Assembly: GCA_900768785.1 (NCBI GenBank)
Contig: CAAGEG010000014.1
Span: forward strand, 1-6,214
Source: an uncultured Prevotella sp.
GTDB lineage: Bacteria > Bacteroidota > Bacteroidia > Bacteroidales > Bacteroidaceae
DNA: 6,214 bases
Direction: 5' to 3'
A program made the translations under genes and the position numbers. The notes beneath the pieces are model-generated. The model worked only from the letters and a program-made list of their open reading frames with translations. It did no database searches and had not been told where the DNA came from. Positions 1 to 5,798 of this stretch are shown here, piece after piece. The first letter of the stretch is position 1. Each line of letters opens with the position of its first letter.

Positions 1-105
1 CAGCCAATGTTCGGTGAGCGACACAATGCCTTACTCTTACTAAGCAAGCCTCCGCAAAGACGACCCAGTGGAGCGGTAGCCCACGATTTTGGCTCACTCC
101 ACCGC
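1..105 (-). other. Left-edge non-coding stretch with a bulged hairpin
   Basis: I see no convincing gene here. On the minus strand a hairpin spans 102 to 68. GTGGAGTG pairs with CGCTCCAC, including one G·U, then a 2-nt AC bulge interrupts the stem, and AGCC pairs with GGCT around a 9-nt loop. On the plus strand the G·U becomes a C:A mismatch, so the fold suits minus-strand RNA better. The 12-mer CCnCCGCAAAGA occurs twice on the plus strand, at 49-60 and 99-110. A plus-strand frame is open from base 1 to the stop at 154-156 (ATG at 7), but its arginine-rich, low-complexity product resembles no family I know and it crosses the terminator. The stretch lies beyond that terminator, so it may belong to a neighbouring unit or a longer structured element. 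Confidence 0.4.
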
Positions 106-136
106 AAAGAAAAAGCCCCGGAGGTATCTCCGAGGC
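106..136 (-). terminator. Intrinsic terminator of the minus-strand operon
   Basis: Read on the minus strand, GCCTCGGAG (136 to 128) pairs with CTCCGGGGC (123 to 115) across an ATAC loop. This gives nine pairs with one internal G·U, followed at once by TTTTTCTTT (114 to 106). It is a classic hairpin plus U-tract arrangement. On the plus strand the wobble becomes an A:C mismatch and no T-run follows, so the direction is clear. It lies about 105 bases after the GIY-YIG stop codon and probably ends the whole defence operon transcript. Confidence 0.75.
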
Positions 137-241
137 AATGCGTTAGGGATTGTTAGTCCGTCAGGATTGAGACCGAGGCTCAACGGCTATGCCGCCAAAG
201 CCCGACGGCGGTGCCGGAACGCCCTAATATATTTTGAAGTG
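137..241 (-). other. Structured RNA candidate between the GIY-YIG gene and the terminator
   Basis: This GC-rich stretch folds into a nested multibranch shape on the minus strand. TTAGGG (227-222) pairs with CCCTAA (148-143) as an outer stem. CCGTCGGG (208-201) pairs with CCTGACGG (165-158) with one G·U. Two adjacent hairpins sit inside: CGGC/GCCG (194-191 with 187-184) and TTGAG/CTCAA (183-179 with 171-167). An alternative CGGC/GCCG hairpin uses 216-213 with 209-206 and would compete with the second stem. On the plus strand the G·U is an A:C mismatch. The terminator follows directly, so this could be a folded 3' UTR or a small RNA of roughly 120 nt. I found no TAnnTTTG box just upstream, which favours a 3' UTR or a processed RNA. 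No known RNA family is recognised. Confidence 0.4.
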
Positions 242-919
242 TTAGGCCTTCCATCCACAAATGAAACAGTAGGGCTTATTTTCCCACAAAACTTCTCCAC
301 AAAGAGGACAATAACTATAGATTGGAACATTCTCAATACCATCCCTAACATCAAGACGTGATGATGTGGATAAGTCCGTAGAATACTTTCGCAAGAAAGA
401 AAGTTTTTTGCGAAAATTAAAATTTACTTTGAAAAAATTGCCTTGAAGATTCAGCGGTGGATTGTATTCTTTAATAAGTTCATTCTCCAGAGTGGTGAAG
501 TCATTGGTTGCATTATAAAAGAGAAGCAGATTATTGACCATCCATTCTGTCAAATTGCGTTCATCTTCATCTTTAAAAGTGGTCTTGCCATTCATCGGAG
601 CTTTAGCATCTCGGGGGATAAGTTTATACCCCATCAGACAACCGATAGATTTTCTGAGAGTCGACCTGCCGGCGGTGCCGTTAAAATGTTGAGCAAAATC
701 ACGGGAGTGAAGACTTTTGCTGCTTTTACCAGCATAAATGACCTTAAAAACTTCTCCATTGAAAGAGAAGTCTGACATCTGAGGCATCTCTAAATTTTTC
801 GTCTTAATTGGCAAAGTTGCAGAAGGACGAAGAACTATTAAATATACACCAGCTGCATCAGGTAATATTTCCGGTTTATCGGTCATTGGGTCAAATAGAC
901 GGAAGTCAATGGATGCCAT
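242..919 (-). CDS. GIY-YIG family nuclease with C-terminal zinc ribbon
   Basis: This 225-residue protein should be a divalent-metal-dependent DNA endonuclease. The GIY-YIG core is visible as GVY (24-26) and VIYAGKS (60-66, the YIG strand). Arg73 in LHSRDF is the likely catalytic arginine, and Glu147 in LENELIKEYNPPLN the likely metal-binding glutamate. Residues 84-134 resemble the insert (TLRKSIG, then an LTEWM helix) that I associate with GIY-YIG proteins near restriction systems. The C-terminus carries CPLCG (204-208) and CFICG (218-222), a four-cysteine zinc ribbon that probably helps bind nucleic acid or a partner. The start at 919 leaves a short N-terminus before the GVY strand. It has no Shine-Dalgarno site, and the ATG lies inside a small hairpin. 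The gene sits 104 bases after the ATPase with no promoter box between, so co-transcription is likely. It could be the effector nuclease of the ATPase, a stand-alone restriction enzyme or a homing-type nuclease. The fold is near certain; the role is inferred. Confidence 0.88.
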   Translation of the reverse strand: MASIDFRLFDPMTDKPEILPDAAGVYLIVLRPSATLPIKTKNLEMPQMSDFSFNGEVFKVIYAGKSSKSLHSRDFAQHFNGTAGRSTLRKSIGCLMGYKLIPRDAKAPMNGKTTFKDEDERNLTEWMVNNLLLFYNATNDFTTLENELIKEYNPPLNLQGNFFKVNFNFRKKLSFLRKYSTDLSTSSRLDVRDGIENVPIYSYCPLCGEVLWENKPYCFICGWKA

Positions 920-930
920 AGCGAAGCTAT
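918..930 (-). promoter_or_regulatory. Hairpin overlapping the GIY-YIG start codon
   Basis: ATAGC, GAA, GCTAT on the plus strand gives, on the minus strand, a 5-bp perfect stem with a 3-nt loop whose 3' arm includes the first two bases of the ATG at 919-917. It could partly mask the start codon and limit translation of a toxic nuclease. The stem is short and may be chance. Confidence 0.3.
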
Positions 931-976
931 AAATGTTTATATTGAGTTAGGGATAGAAGCCTTTCGGTCGAGACAT

Positions 977-1022
977 CTCCTCGATTTACGAAAGCGCTGC
1001 GGCGATTTCGCAAATCCCCGAG
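977..1022 (-). other. Large hairpin in the ATPase to GIY-YIG gap
   Basis: One base after the ATPase stop codon, GATTTGCGAAA (1016-1006) pairs with TTTCGTAAATC (993-983) over 11 positions with one G·U. The apical CGC/GCG pairs close a CGCA loop, and outer CTC/GAG pairs lie beyond a 3x3 mismatch. The wobble is an A:C mismatch on the plus strand, so the fold favours minus-strand RNA. No U-run follows on the minus strand, so it is not an intrinsic terminator in the operon direction. A competing stem, TCGAG/CTCGA (984-980 with 972-968), shares bases with its 3' arm, so a two-state switch is possible. Likely roles are mRNA processing, 3'-end protection or partial attenuation before the GIY-YIG gene. 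Confidence 0.5.
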
Positions 1023-1023
1023 A

Positions 1024-2550
1024 TTATTTTTTTGTTTTGAGAAAAGCTCGCATCATGTTTATCGATTCCAAAAGTTGAGCTTGTGTGTATAATGTATTTG
1101 TAGTATTTTCAGGATGATGTATTTGATGTCTTATGTATTCAGTAAGGCATTTTTGTTCATTTTTTGTGCTTCCATCAGGGAATAGTCGAACATAATTCAT
1201 TGTACGCTTGCCATTTAAATATTCGTTTTTCCAGCCGGAACTTTCGATATATGCGTAAAGTTCATTATGAAATTCCTCCGAGACTTCTTCAAATGCGAGG
1301 AGGTTGATTTCATTTAGTGATGGATATGGTAAATCATGAGGAAGAACTTTAGAAACAGTCTTATTCCCAGTAGAAGAATTGGAAATCAGCCTAATATTAT
1401 CAAAATCCAATTTTTTAACTATATGGGCACTATGTGTTGTTATTATAACTTGAATATGTGGTTGGCAAGAAAGGTTTTTCAGCGCCTCAATTAGCATCAA
1501 TTGATGATTCAGATGCTGAGAGGTTTCAGGCTCTTCTATGGCGTAAATAATATTAACTTGATTATTTGACTCTCTTTGACGCTCAACTTCAGCTCTAAAG
1601 AAATTGAGAAGCACTAAACGTTTTACTCCACTTCCATGCTTATTGATGGGAATATCATCATCTGAAGTAATTGAGACATTTTTGAACACATCAGCCCATT
1701 TTAAGTCCTTGGCAGCAGGAATATTTGGATTAAGAGAAGCTGCAATTTCTTCGTTCATCTCTTTCAATTTTGAAAGAGTAGAACGTGTTACCGTTTCTAA
1801 TTGTTTCGTGACGATGTCAGCAATTTGTTCTAATTGCTGCTGTATGGAAGATTCACTGAGAATTAACTGCACTGCCGCTTTCAGCGGATCCTGAGCTTCT
1901 TTATCACTGTCGCTATTACTACGGTCTGCTTGAAAGAGTGAAAAGATAGGAAGATAAGTGGATAATTTGCCCCACAAGTCCTTAAGACCATCTGCCGAAA
2001 CTTCAAGTTCTCGTTCTTGAAAATTCAATTCATCAGAGTAATGCGACCAAATCGCCTTTCTCATTTCTGCATTTCTCGTTTTATCACAGTCTAAGCCCAG
2101 TTTTTCCACCAAGGCTTTTAAGTCTTTTTGCTTTTTTGAGAGCAAATCAGCACATTGTGGACAAGTCGGATGATTTGCTCGAACAAAAATCTTTGGTTTA
2201 CCACCATTAGAATAATGTTTGACGATAAATAAGGTTCCATTTGTCGTCAACAAATATTCGGAAGATAAAGAAGTCCGATTGGTTTCATCTATGATAATTT
2301 CATCATCAAAAGCATCAAATTCAACTCCAATGGTGATTTCTGTTTTATTGTTAGCAGCATTATTCTTGTTAACATCACTTTTATCAATACTTATAGCCTT
2401 GCCACTTTCAAAAAATATGTATAGAGCCTCTAAAATAGTGGATTTGCCAATATCGTTTTTACCAACAAATGCAGTCAGTGATGCAAAATCTATTACTGTT
2501 GGTGAGCTAAAGCCTCGAAAGTTATCAAGAAAGAGAGATTTAATACGCAT
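1024..2550 (-). CDS. OLD/SMC-like AAA ATPase (AAA_15/AAA_21 type) with HEPN-like C-terminus
   Basis: This 508-residue cytosolic ATPase has an ABC-type head. The N-terminal strand leads to a Walker A GKNDIGKST (30-38). A signature-like GSGVKR lies at 306-311, a Walker B IIYAIEEPE at 334-342, and an H-loop TTHS at 371-374. The insert between the two head lobes carries CPQC (130-133) followed by a charged helix (about 134-151), reminiscent of a zinc-binding tip but on one arm only. Helical, Q/E/K-rich sequence spans about 232-272. No TOPRIM nuclease domain follows the H-loop, unlike true OLD or GajA proteins. Instead the last ~100 residues are largely helical and contain RHQIHH (474-479), which fits the Rx4H active-site pattern of HEPN RNases. 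The start codon overlaps the restriction gene's stop codon as TAATG. The gene looks more AT-rich than the R-M genes, suggesting separate acquisition. The likely role is a phage-defence ATPase, alone or with the GIY-YIG nuclease. The ATPase call is firm; the HEPN reading is tentative. Confidence 0.87.
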   Translation of the reverse strand: MRIKSLFLDNFRGFSSPTVIDFASLTAFVGKNDIGKSTILEALYIFFESGKAISIDKSDVNKNNAANNKTEITIGVEFDAFDDEIIIDETNRTSLSSEYLLTTNGTLFIVKHYSNGGKPKIFVRANHPTCPQCADLLSKKQKDLKALVEKLGLDCDKTRNAEMRKAIWSHYSDELNFQERELEVSADGLKDLWGKLSTYLPIFSLFQADRSNSDSDKEAQDPLKAAVQLILSESSIQQQLEQIADIVTKQLETVTRSTLSKLKEMNEEIAASLNPNIPAAKDLKWADVFKNVSITSDDDIPINKHGSGVKRLVLLNFFRAEVERQRESNNQVNIIYAIEEPETSQHLNHQLMLIEALKNLSCQPHIQVIITTHSAHIVKKLDFDNIRLISNSSTGNKTVSKVLPHDLPYPSLNEINLLAFEEVSEEFHNELYAYIESSGWKNEYLNGKRTMNYVRLFPDGSTKNEQKCLTEYIRHQIHHPENTTNTLYTQAQLLESINMMRAFLKTKK

Positions 2551-3659
2551 TATTTTAGTCGGATTTGTAGATTGAGTTTGAAATATACCTTGCCGTCCTC
2601 AGCACGGTAAAGTGAGCCGTAGCCGTGGCGACGGGTCTTGGCGCGTTCAAGATAGGCGTTGCGGAAGATGAAATCCTCAAAGCGGTTGTGGTCATAGAAG
2701 TGATAACAAAGGATTTCGCCATCTTTCTTGACAACAAGGTAGCCGCCATTGGCATCGTAATGCCCCTTCCATGTTTTGGAGGGCATCATACCGAGCGCTG
2801 CCGAAGTGAGAAGATGCTTCAATTTATAAGCATAAATTGATTGCAAGTCTTCTGCTTCGTAGCCGATAGGATTGTCGTTTGCAAGGTCGGCGGTTAAATC
2901 GGAGAGCATACGGTTTCCGGTTTTGAACTGCTCTAAAAGGAGATGAGCGATAACTTTAGCCAAATCGCCATCCATCATTTGAAGTGTCGTGCGGAAAGTA
3001 GCGTTGTCTGCTTTGTCAAAAACGAATTGTGCACCGGCTTTCCATATAGCATCTACGCGGTCGATAATTTTGGTTCGGGAATCGATTGCGTTAATCTTAT
3101 CGATTTCTTCATCTGTGAAATCATAGCCCTCGATGCGATATGTGAAGTTGGTTGCACCACTTGCATTGAGCAGAGTCGAGTCACCTCCGAGTTGGGACTT
3201 AATGCTAAATCCCATGTCTCGGTTCATACGAGTACGCGAGTCGTGGAGTACGATATGTATATCGGTTTTATCCGAAGAAGATGCTTTGAGTTTGGTGCAA
3301 TGTATTCTATCCATAAAAGCCTGAGTCTTGGCGACCGGGAAAGACCTTTCGCCTGACGGCTTATTCTGCATGGTGGCAAGAAGATGTTCCGCTTCCTTGA
3401 GGAACGTGGTGGCAGGTAGGCGGAGTAGTTCTTCACCCTCTGCTGTCTGAATTACAATGTCGGCTTGCTGAACTTTGTAATCCAGTACTCCTTCTTCCTC
3501 GTTTCGTATAATCATTATGATGGGATATACAAGGTCTTTGATTTTGTCAAGATTCTCGTCGCCAGCATATACTTTGCCTTCGCCCAACAATTTGAGCAGA
3601 GTGTATATCTCACTCCATTCACCTATATTGCCTTTTATTTCTTTGTCTGCTGTGCTCAT
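2550..3659 (-). CDS. HpaII-family type II restriction endonuclease (predicted CCGG)
   Basis: This 369-residue protein matches the HpaII restriction endonuclease family, whose founder cuts C^CGG; I recall about 358 residues for R.HpaII, so this one is full length. The N-terminus has the family pattern GEWSEIY (13-19) followed by KLL, then YAGDENLDKI (31-40). The central block KTDIHIVLHD (131-140), then GFSIKS (150-155), then TLLNAS and TNF (162-172), is the most conserved part. DxGFSIKS resembles the lysine-bearing strand of a PD-(D/E)xK core, though I cannot assign every catalytic acid. The start codon overlaps the methyltransferase stop codon as ATGA, so translation is probably coupled and methyltransferase is made first. 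No frameshift or truncation is seen. Specificity is inferred from the family and from the neighbouring methyltransferase. Confidence 0.92.
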   Translation of the reverse strand: MSTADKEIKGNIGEWSEIYTLLKLLGEGKVYAGDENLDKIKDLVYPIIMIIRNEEEGVLDYKVQQADIVIQTAEGEELLRLPATTFLKEAEHLLATMQNKPSGERSFPVAKTQAFMDRIHCTKLKASSSDKTDIHIVLHDSRTRMNRDMGFSIKSQLGGDSTLLNASGATNFTYRIEGYDFTDEEIDKINAIDSRTKIIDRVDAIWKAGAQFVFDKADNATFRTTLQMMDGDLAKVIAHLLLEQFKTGNRMLSDLTADLANDNPIGYEAEDLQSIYAYKLKHLLTSAALGMMPSKTWKGHYDANGGYLVVKKDGEILCYHFYDHNRFEDFIFRNAYLERAKTRRHGYGSLYRAEDGKVYFKLNLQIRLK

Positions 3660-5014
3660 AGTTTAAGTATGTTATTTGAAGATAATACATTGAGTAATTG
3701 TTGTGCTGTTGCCTGAATTGCGGGCACTGCAACGGAATTTCCGAATTGCTTGTATGCCGATGCGTCTGCAACAGGAATACGGAATACAGGCGAGCCGTCG
3801 CCGAGGTCATAAACCGGATAGCCTTGCAGTGCTCCCCATTCACGAGGTGTCATTCTGCGCCAACCGTCCTTGTTATACTCACCTTTGATGCGAGTGGTCG
3901 GTGTGAGGTCGGTTTGGCGAGTGTCAATAACAATGTTACGTTCACGCCCCATGCCACCGACTACAATGGCATTAGCCACTTCATCATCGCCTACAATGGC
4001 ATAGCCGAAGCCGTTACCCTTGCTTTCGTGGCGTGCCTTATGGCGTATGAGAGTATCTACGTATGTAGTCGAAAGATAATACTTGGACGGTACAGGGTCT
4101 TTCTCGCGAACGTCAATGAAGTGTTTTGTCACTTCTTTTTGTTCGGGATAAGAAAAGTCCTCCGGCTTGATGCCGAGATCTTTTCGGAAGCCGACAATGT
4201 AGATGCGTTCACGATGTTGTGGCACCCCGAAATACATTGCGTTCACGATTTCCGGTTTTGGTACTACATAACCGACTTCGTCCAATGTATTTAGGATAGT
4301 TTTCAATGTTCGCCCTTTGTCATGAATCATTAAGCCTTTCACGTTTTCAAGGAAAAAGGCTTTAGGCTGCTTTCTGCGAAGAATTTCCGCAACATCAAAG
4401 AACAATGTACCGCGAGTTTCTTCAAAGCCTAACCGTTTTCCTGCAAGTGAAAACGCCTGGCATGGGAAACCGGCACAAAGAATATCGAAATTGTCTGGAA
4501 TATAACTTTTGGTATTCTCCGAAGTTATATCACCGAAAGGAACTTCACCATAATTGGCAAAATATGTTTTCTGTGCCTGTGCGTCCCATTCCGAGGAAAA
4601 CACACATTGACCACCGAGGTTTTGAAAAGCCATTCGGAAACCGCCGATGCCGGCGAACAAGTCAATGAAAGTAAATTTGGGATTTTCAGGACCGGGGAAC
4701 GGAACATCGAGCAAGTCGTTGAACAAACAATATTGAAAAGCGTTAGGCTCACTTACACAAGAGGCATCGCATTTGACTTTGCCGGGCAGTTCTGAATTAG
4801 TCCAAGCGTCGATTAGTTCTTGCGACTTTTGTTGAAAAATCTCGCCGTGCTTGGTATCTCTAAGCATACGAGCATGGGTTACAATGGCGAGTTGTGCAGG
4901 GAACGGAATAATATCCCCGTTGTCGTATGTAGTACGCTCGTCGTATATTTGTACCGGACCGGCTTTTTTATAGCCCAAATCCATCAGTGTAAATGTGAGT
5001 CTATCTTTAGTCAT
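3656..5014 (-). CDS. DNA cytosine-5 methyltransferase, M.HpaII-like (predicted CCGG)
   Basis: This 452-residue enzyme transfers a methyl group from S-adenosylmethionine to carbon 5 of cytosine, expected at the inner C of CCGG. The motifs are in standard order: I, FIDLFAGIGG (116-125); IV, GFPCQAFS (182-189) with catalytic Cys185; VI, ENVKG (223-227); VIII, QHRERIYIVGF (266-276); a target-recognition region at about 278-385; IX, RRMTPREWGALQGYP (386-400); X, FGNSVAVPAI (424-433). The recognition region, including YYLST, RHESKGNGFGY and ANAIVVGGMGRERN, closely agrees with M.HpaII as I remember it, which supports CCGG. M.HpaII begins about 30 residues before motif I, whereas this protein has about 113, so an extra N-terminal domain of roughly 80 residues is present, containing FPAQLAIVTHARML (38-51). 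That domain could be regulatory. The start overlaps the vsr stop by 8 nt. Confidence 0.96.
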   Translation of the reverse strand: MTKDRLTFTLMDLGYKKAGPVQIYDERTTYDNGDIIPFPAQLAIVTHARMLRDTKHGEIFQQKSQELIDAWTNSELPGKVKCDASCVSEPNAFQYCLFNDLLDVPFPGPENPKFTFIDLFAGIGGFRMAFQNLGGQCVFSSEWDAQAQKTYFANYGEVPFGDITSENTKSYIPDNFDILCAGFPCQAFSLAGKRLGFEETRGTLFFDVAEILRRKQPKAFFLENVKGLMIHDKGRTLKTILNTLDEVGYVVPKPEIVNAMYFGVPQHRERIYIVGFRKDLGIKPEDFSYPEQKEVTKHFIDVREKDPVPSKYYLSTTYVDTLIRHKARHESKGNGFGYAIVGDDEVANAIVVGGMGRERNIVIDTRQTDLTPTTRIKGEYNKDGWRRMTPREWGALQGYPVYDLGDGSPVFRIPVADASAYKQFGNSVAVPAIQATAQQLLNVLSSNNILKL

Positions 5015-5426
5015 TTCTTAATTCAGTAAGTAGATTGTTCAGTGTTTGCTCTCGAAATTTAGGTTTTAGTTTGCATTGCCAAATCTCGATAACTTTCCAC
5101 CCGAGTTCAAACAGTTTGGCGTGATTAGATTTATCACGCTCAATGTTTCCCGAAATTTTGGCGAGCCAAAAATCGTGATTCGCCTCCGGGATTGTGGCAG
5201 ACTTGCAGCCGGAGTGTCCGTGCCAAAAGCAGCCGTTAATAAAAATGACGGTTTTGTATTTCGGAAGAACGATGTCAGGCTTGCCCGGCAAATCTTTGCG
5301 GTAAAGTCTGTAACGGAAACCTTGCGTAAACAAGAATTTTCGCACCATAACCTCAGGCTTGGTGTCTTTGCCTCTAACGTGCGACATACAGCGTTTCCGT
5401 TGTTCTTTGGATAATACATCGGTCAT
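5007..5426 (-). CDS. vsr: Very short patch repair endonuclease Vsr
   Basis: This 139-residue protein nicks DNA beside T in T:G mismatches that arise when 5-methylcytosine deaminates, so that repair restores the C. Family marks are SKEQRKRCMSHVRGKDTKPE (6-25), GKPDIVLP (48-55) with catalytic Asp51, and INGCFWHGH (63-71) with His69. The later block N83, FW (86-87), KI (90-91), N94 and RD (97-98) also fits. Cys66, His71, Cys74 and Cys118 match the structural zinc site described for E. coli Vsr. Length is normal for the family. Its place directly before an HpaII-type methyltransferase matches my memory that the Haemophilus HpaII locus also carries a Vsr-like gene, and its substrate would be the T:G product of C5-methylated CCGG. 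The start is 7 nt after the small upstream gene. Confidence 0.95.
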   Translation of the reverse strand: MTDVLSKEQRKRCMSHVRGKDTKPEVMVRKFLFTQGFRYRLYRKDLPGKPDIVLPKYKTVIFINGCFWHGHSGCKSATIPEANHDFWLAKISGNIERDKSNHAKLFELGWKVIEIWQCKLKPKFREQTLNNLLTELRND

Positions 5427-5433
5427 TTCAGAA

Positions 5434-5715
5434 TTAATATGCGAACAAATACTCAGACATCAGGTCATAAACATCAACGCCGTTTGCTTCGCACACGTTG
5501 CAGCACTCATCCATAAGTTGATTTCCACGTTCAACCTCTTTGTCGTTGAACGTAGGTTCGCCGGTTTCATATTCTATGTAGTCTGCGAAGTCATTATCGG
5601 GATTGATATTGACTTTCAAGTCCTCGACCAAATATTTGGTAAATTCTTTTACTTGGTCTATTGTGGTGATGTGTTCCACATTGTATTTCTCGCAGTTAAA
5701 AATCATGCGTTCCAT
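5434..5715 (-). CDS. Small acidic protein of unknown function, first gene of the operon
   Basis: I do not recognise this 93-residue protein. It is acidic, without signal peptide or membrane segment, and probably mostly helical. It has a Glu/Asp-rich middle (EDLKVNINPDNDFADYIEYE) and a cysteine cluster, CCNVC, near the C-terminus. I chose the ATG at 5715 because it has an A-rich leader (TTTGTAAAATGG) typical of Bacteroidota starts. The frame stays open upstream to a TTG at 5769, which would add 18 residues, and another ATG lies at 5706. Only 7 nt separate its stop from vsr, and the promoters lie upstream, so it heads the operon. Possible roles are an R-M control protein or an R-M accessory factor. 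It lacks an obvious helix-turn-helix, so a classical C protein is not supported. That it is a real gene rests mainly on its tight spacing. Confidence 0.62.
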   Translation of the reverse strand: MERMIFNCEKYNVEHITTIDQVKEFTKYLVEDLKVNINPDNDFADYIEYETGEPTFNDKEVERGNQLMDECCNVCEANGVDVYDLMSEYLFAY

Positions 5716-5798
5716 TTTACAAACAAAAAACTCCAATGTAGCATCTGAAGGCGACCAAACCTTGTGCAACTACAAAGGAGTTTTCCTTATAAAGTCAT

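Noticed and set aside
7..156. Plus-strand frame open from the left edge with ATG at 7 (49 codons)
   Set aside because: Low complexity, no known family, and antisense to the terminator. If similar short proteins are annotated elsewhere they may reflect a repeated non-coding element.
89..361. Plus-strand 90-codon frame rich in Arg and Lys
   Set aside because: It runs through the terminator and folded region and into the 3' end of the well-supported GIY-YIG gene on the other strand; the composition looks like a shadow of structured DNA.
106..919. Self-splicing intron with a GIY-YIG homing endonuclease
   Set aside because: The folded region does not show group I core (P3/P7) or group II domain V signals that I can recognise, and no split exons are present.
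977..1033. Plus-strand terminator formed by the 977-1022 hairpin and the T-run at 1027-1033
   Set aside because: No plus-strand gene exists to terminate, and the stem is better paired on the minus strand. The T-run is the lysine codons at the end of the ATPase gene.
1024..2550. True OLD-family nuclease (GajA-like)
   Set aside because: No TOPRIM acidic motifs follow the ATPase head; the C-terminus is short, helical and different.
2943..3356. Plus-strand 137-codon frame
   Set aside because: Antisense shadow of the HpaII-family endonuclease gene.
3698..4294. Plus-strand 198-codon frame
   Set aside because: It lies fully antisense to the methyltransferase, whose motifs VIII to X are unmistakable; no domain is visible in the plus-strand product.
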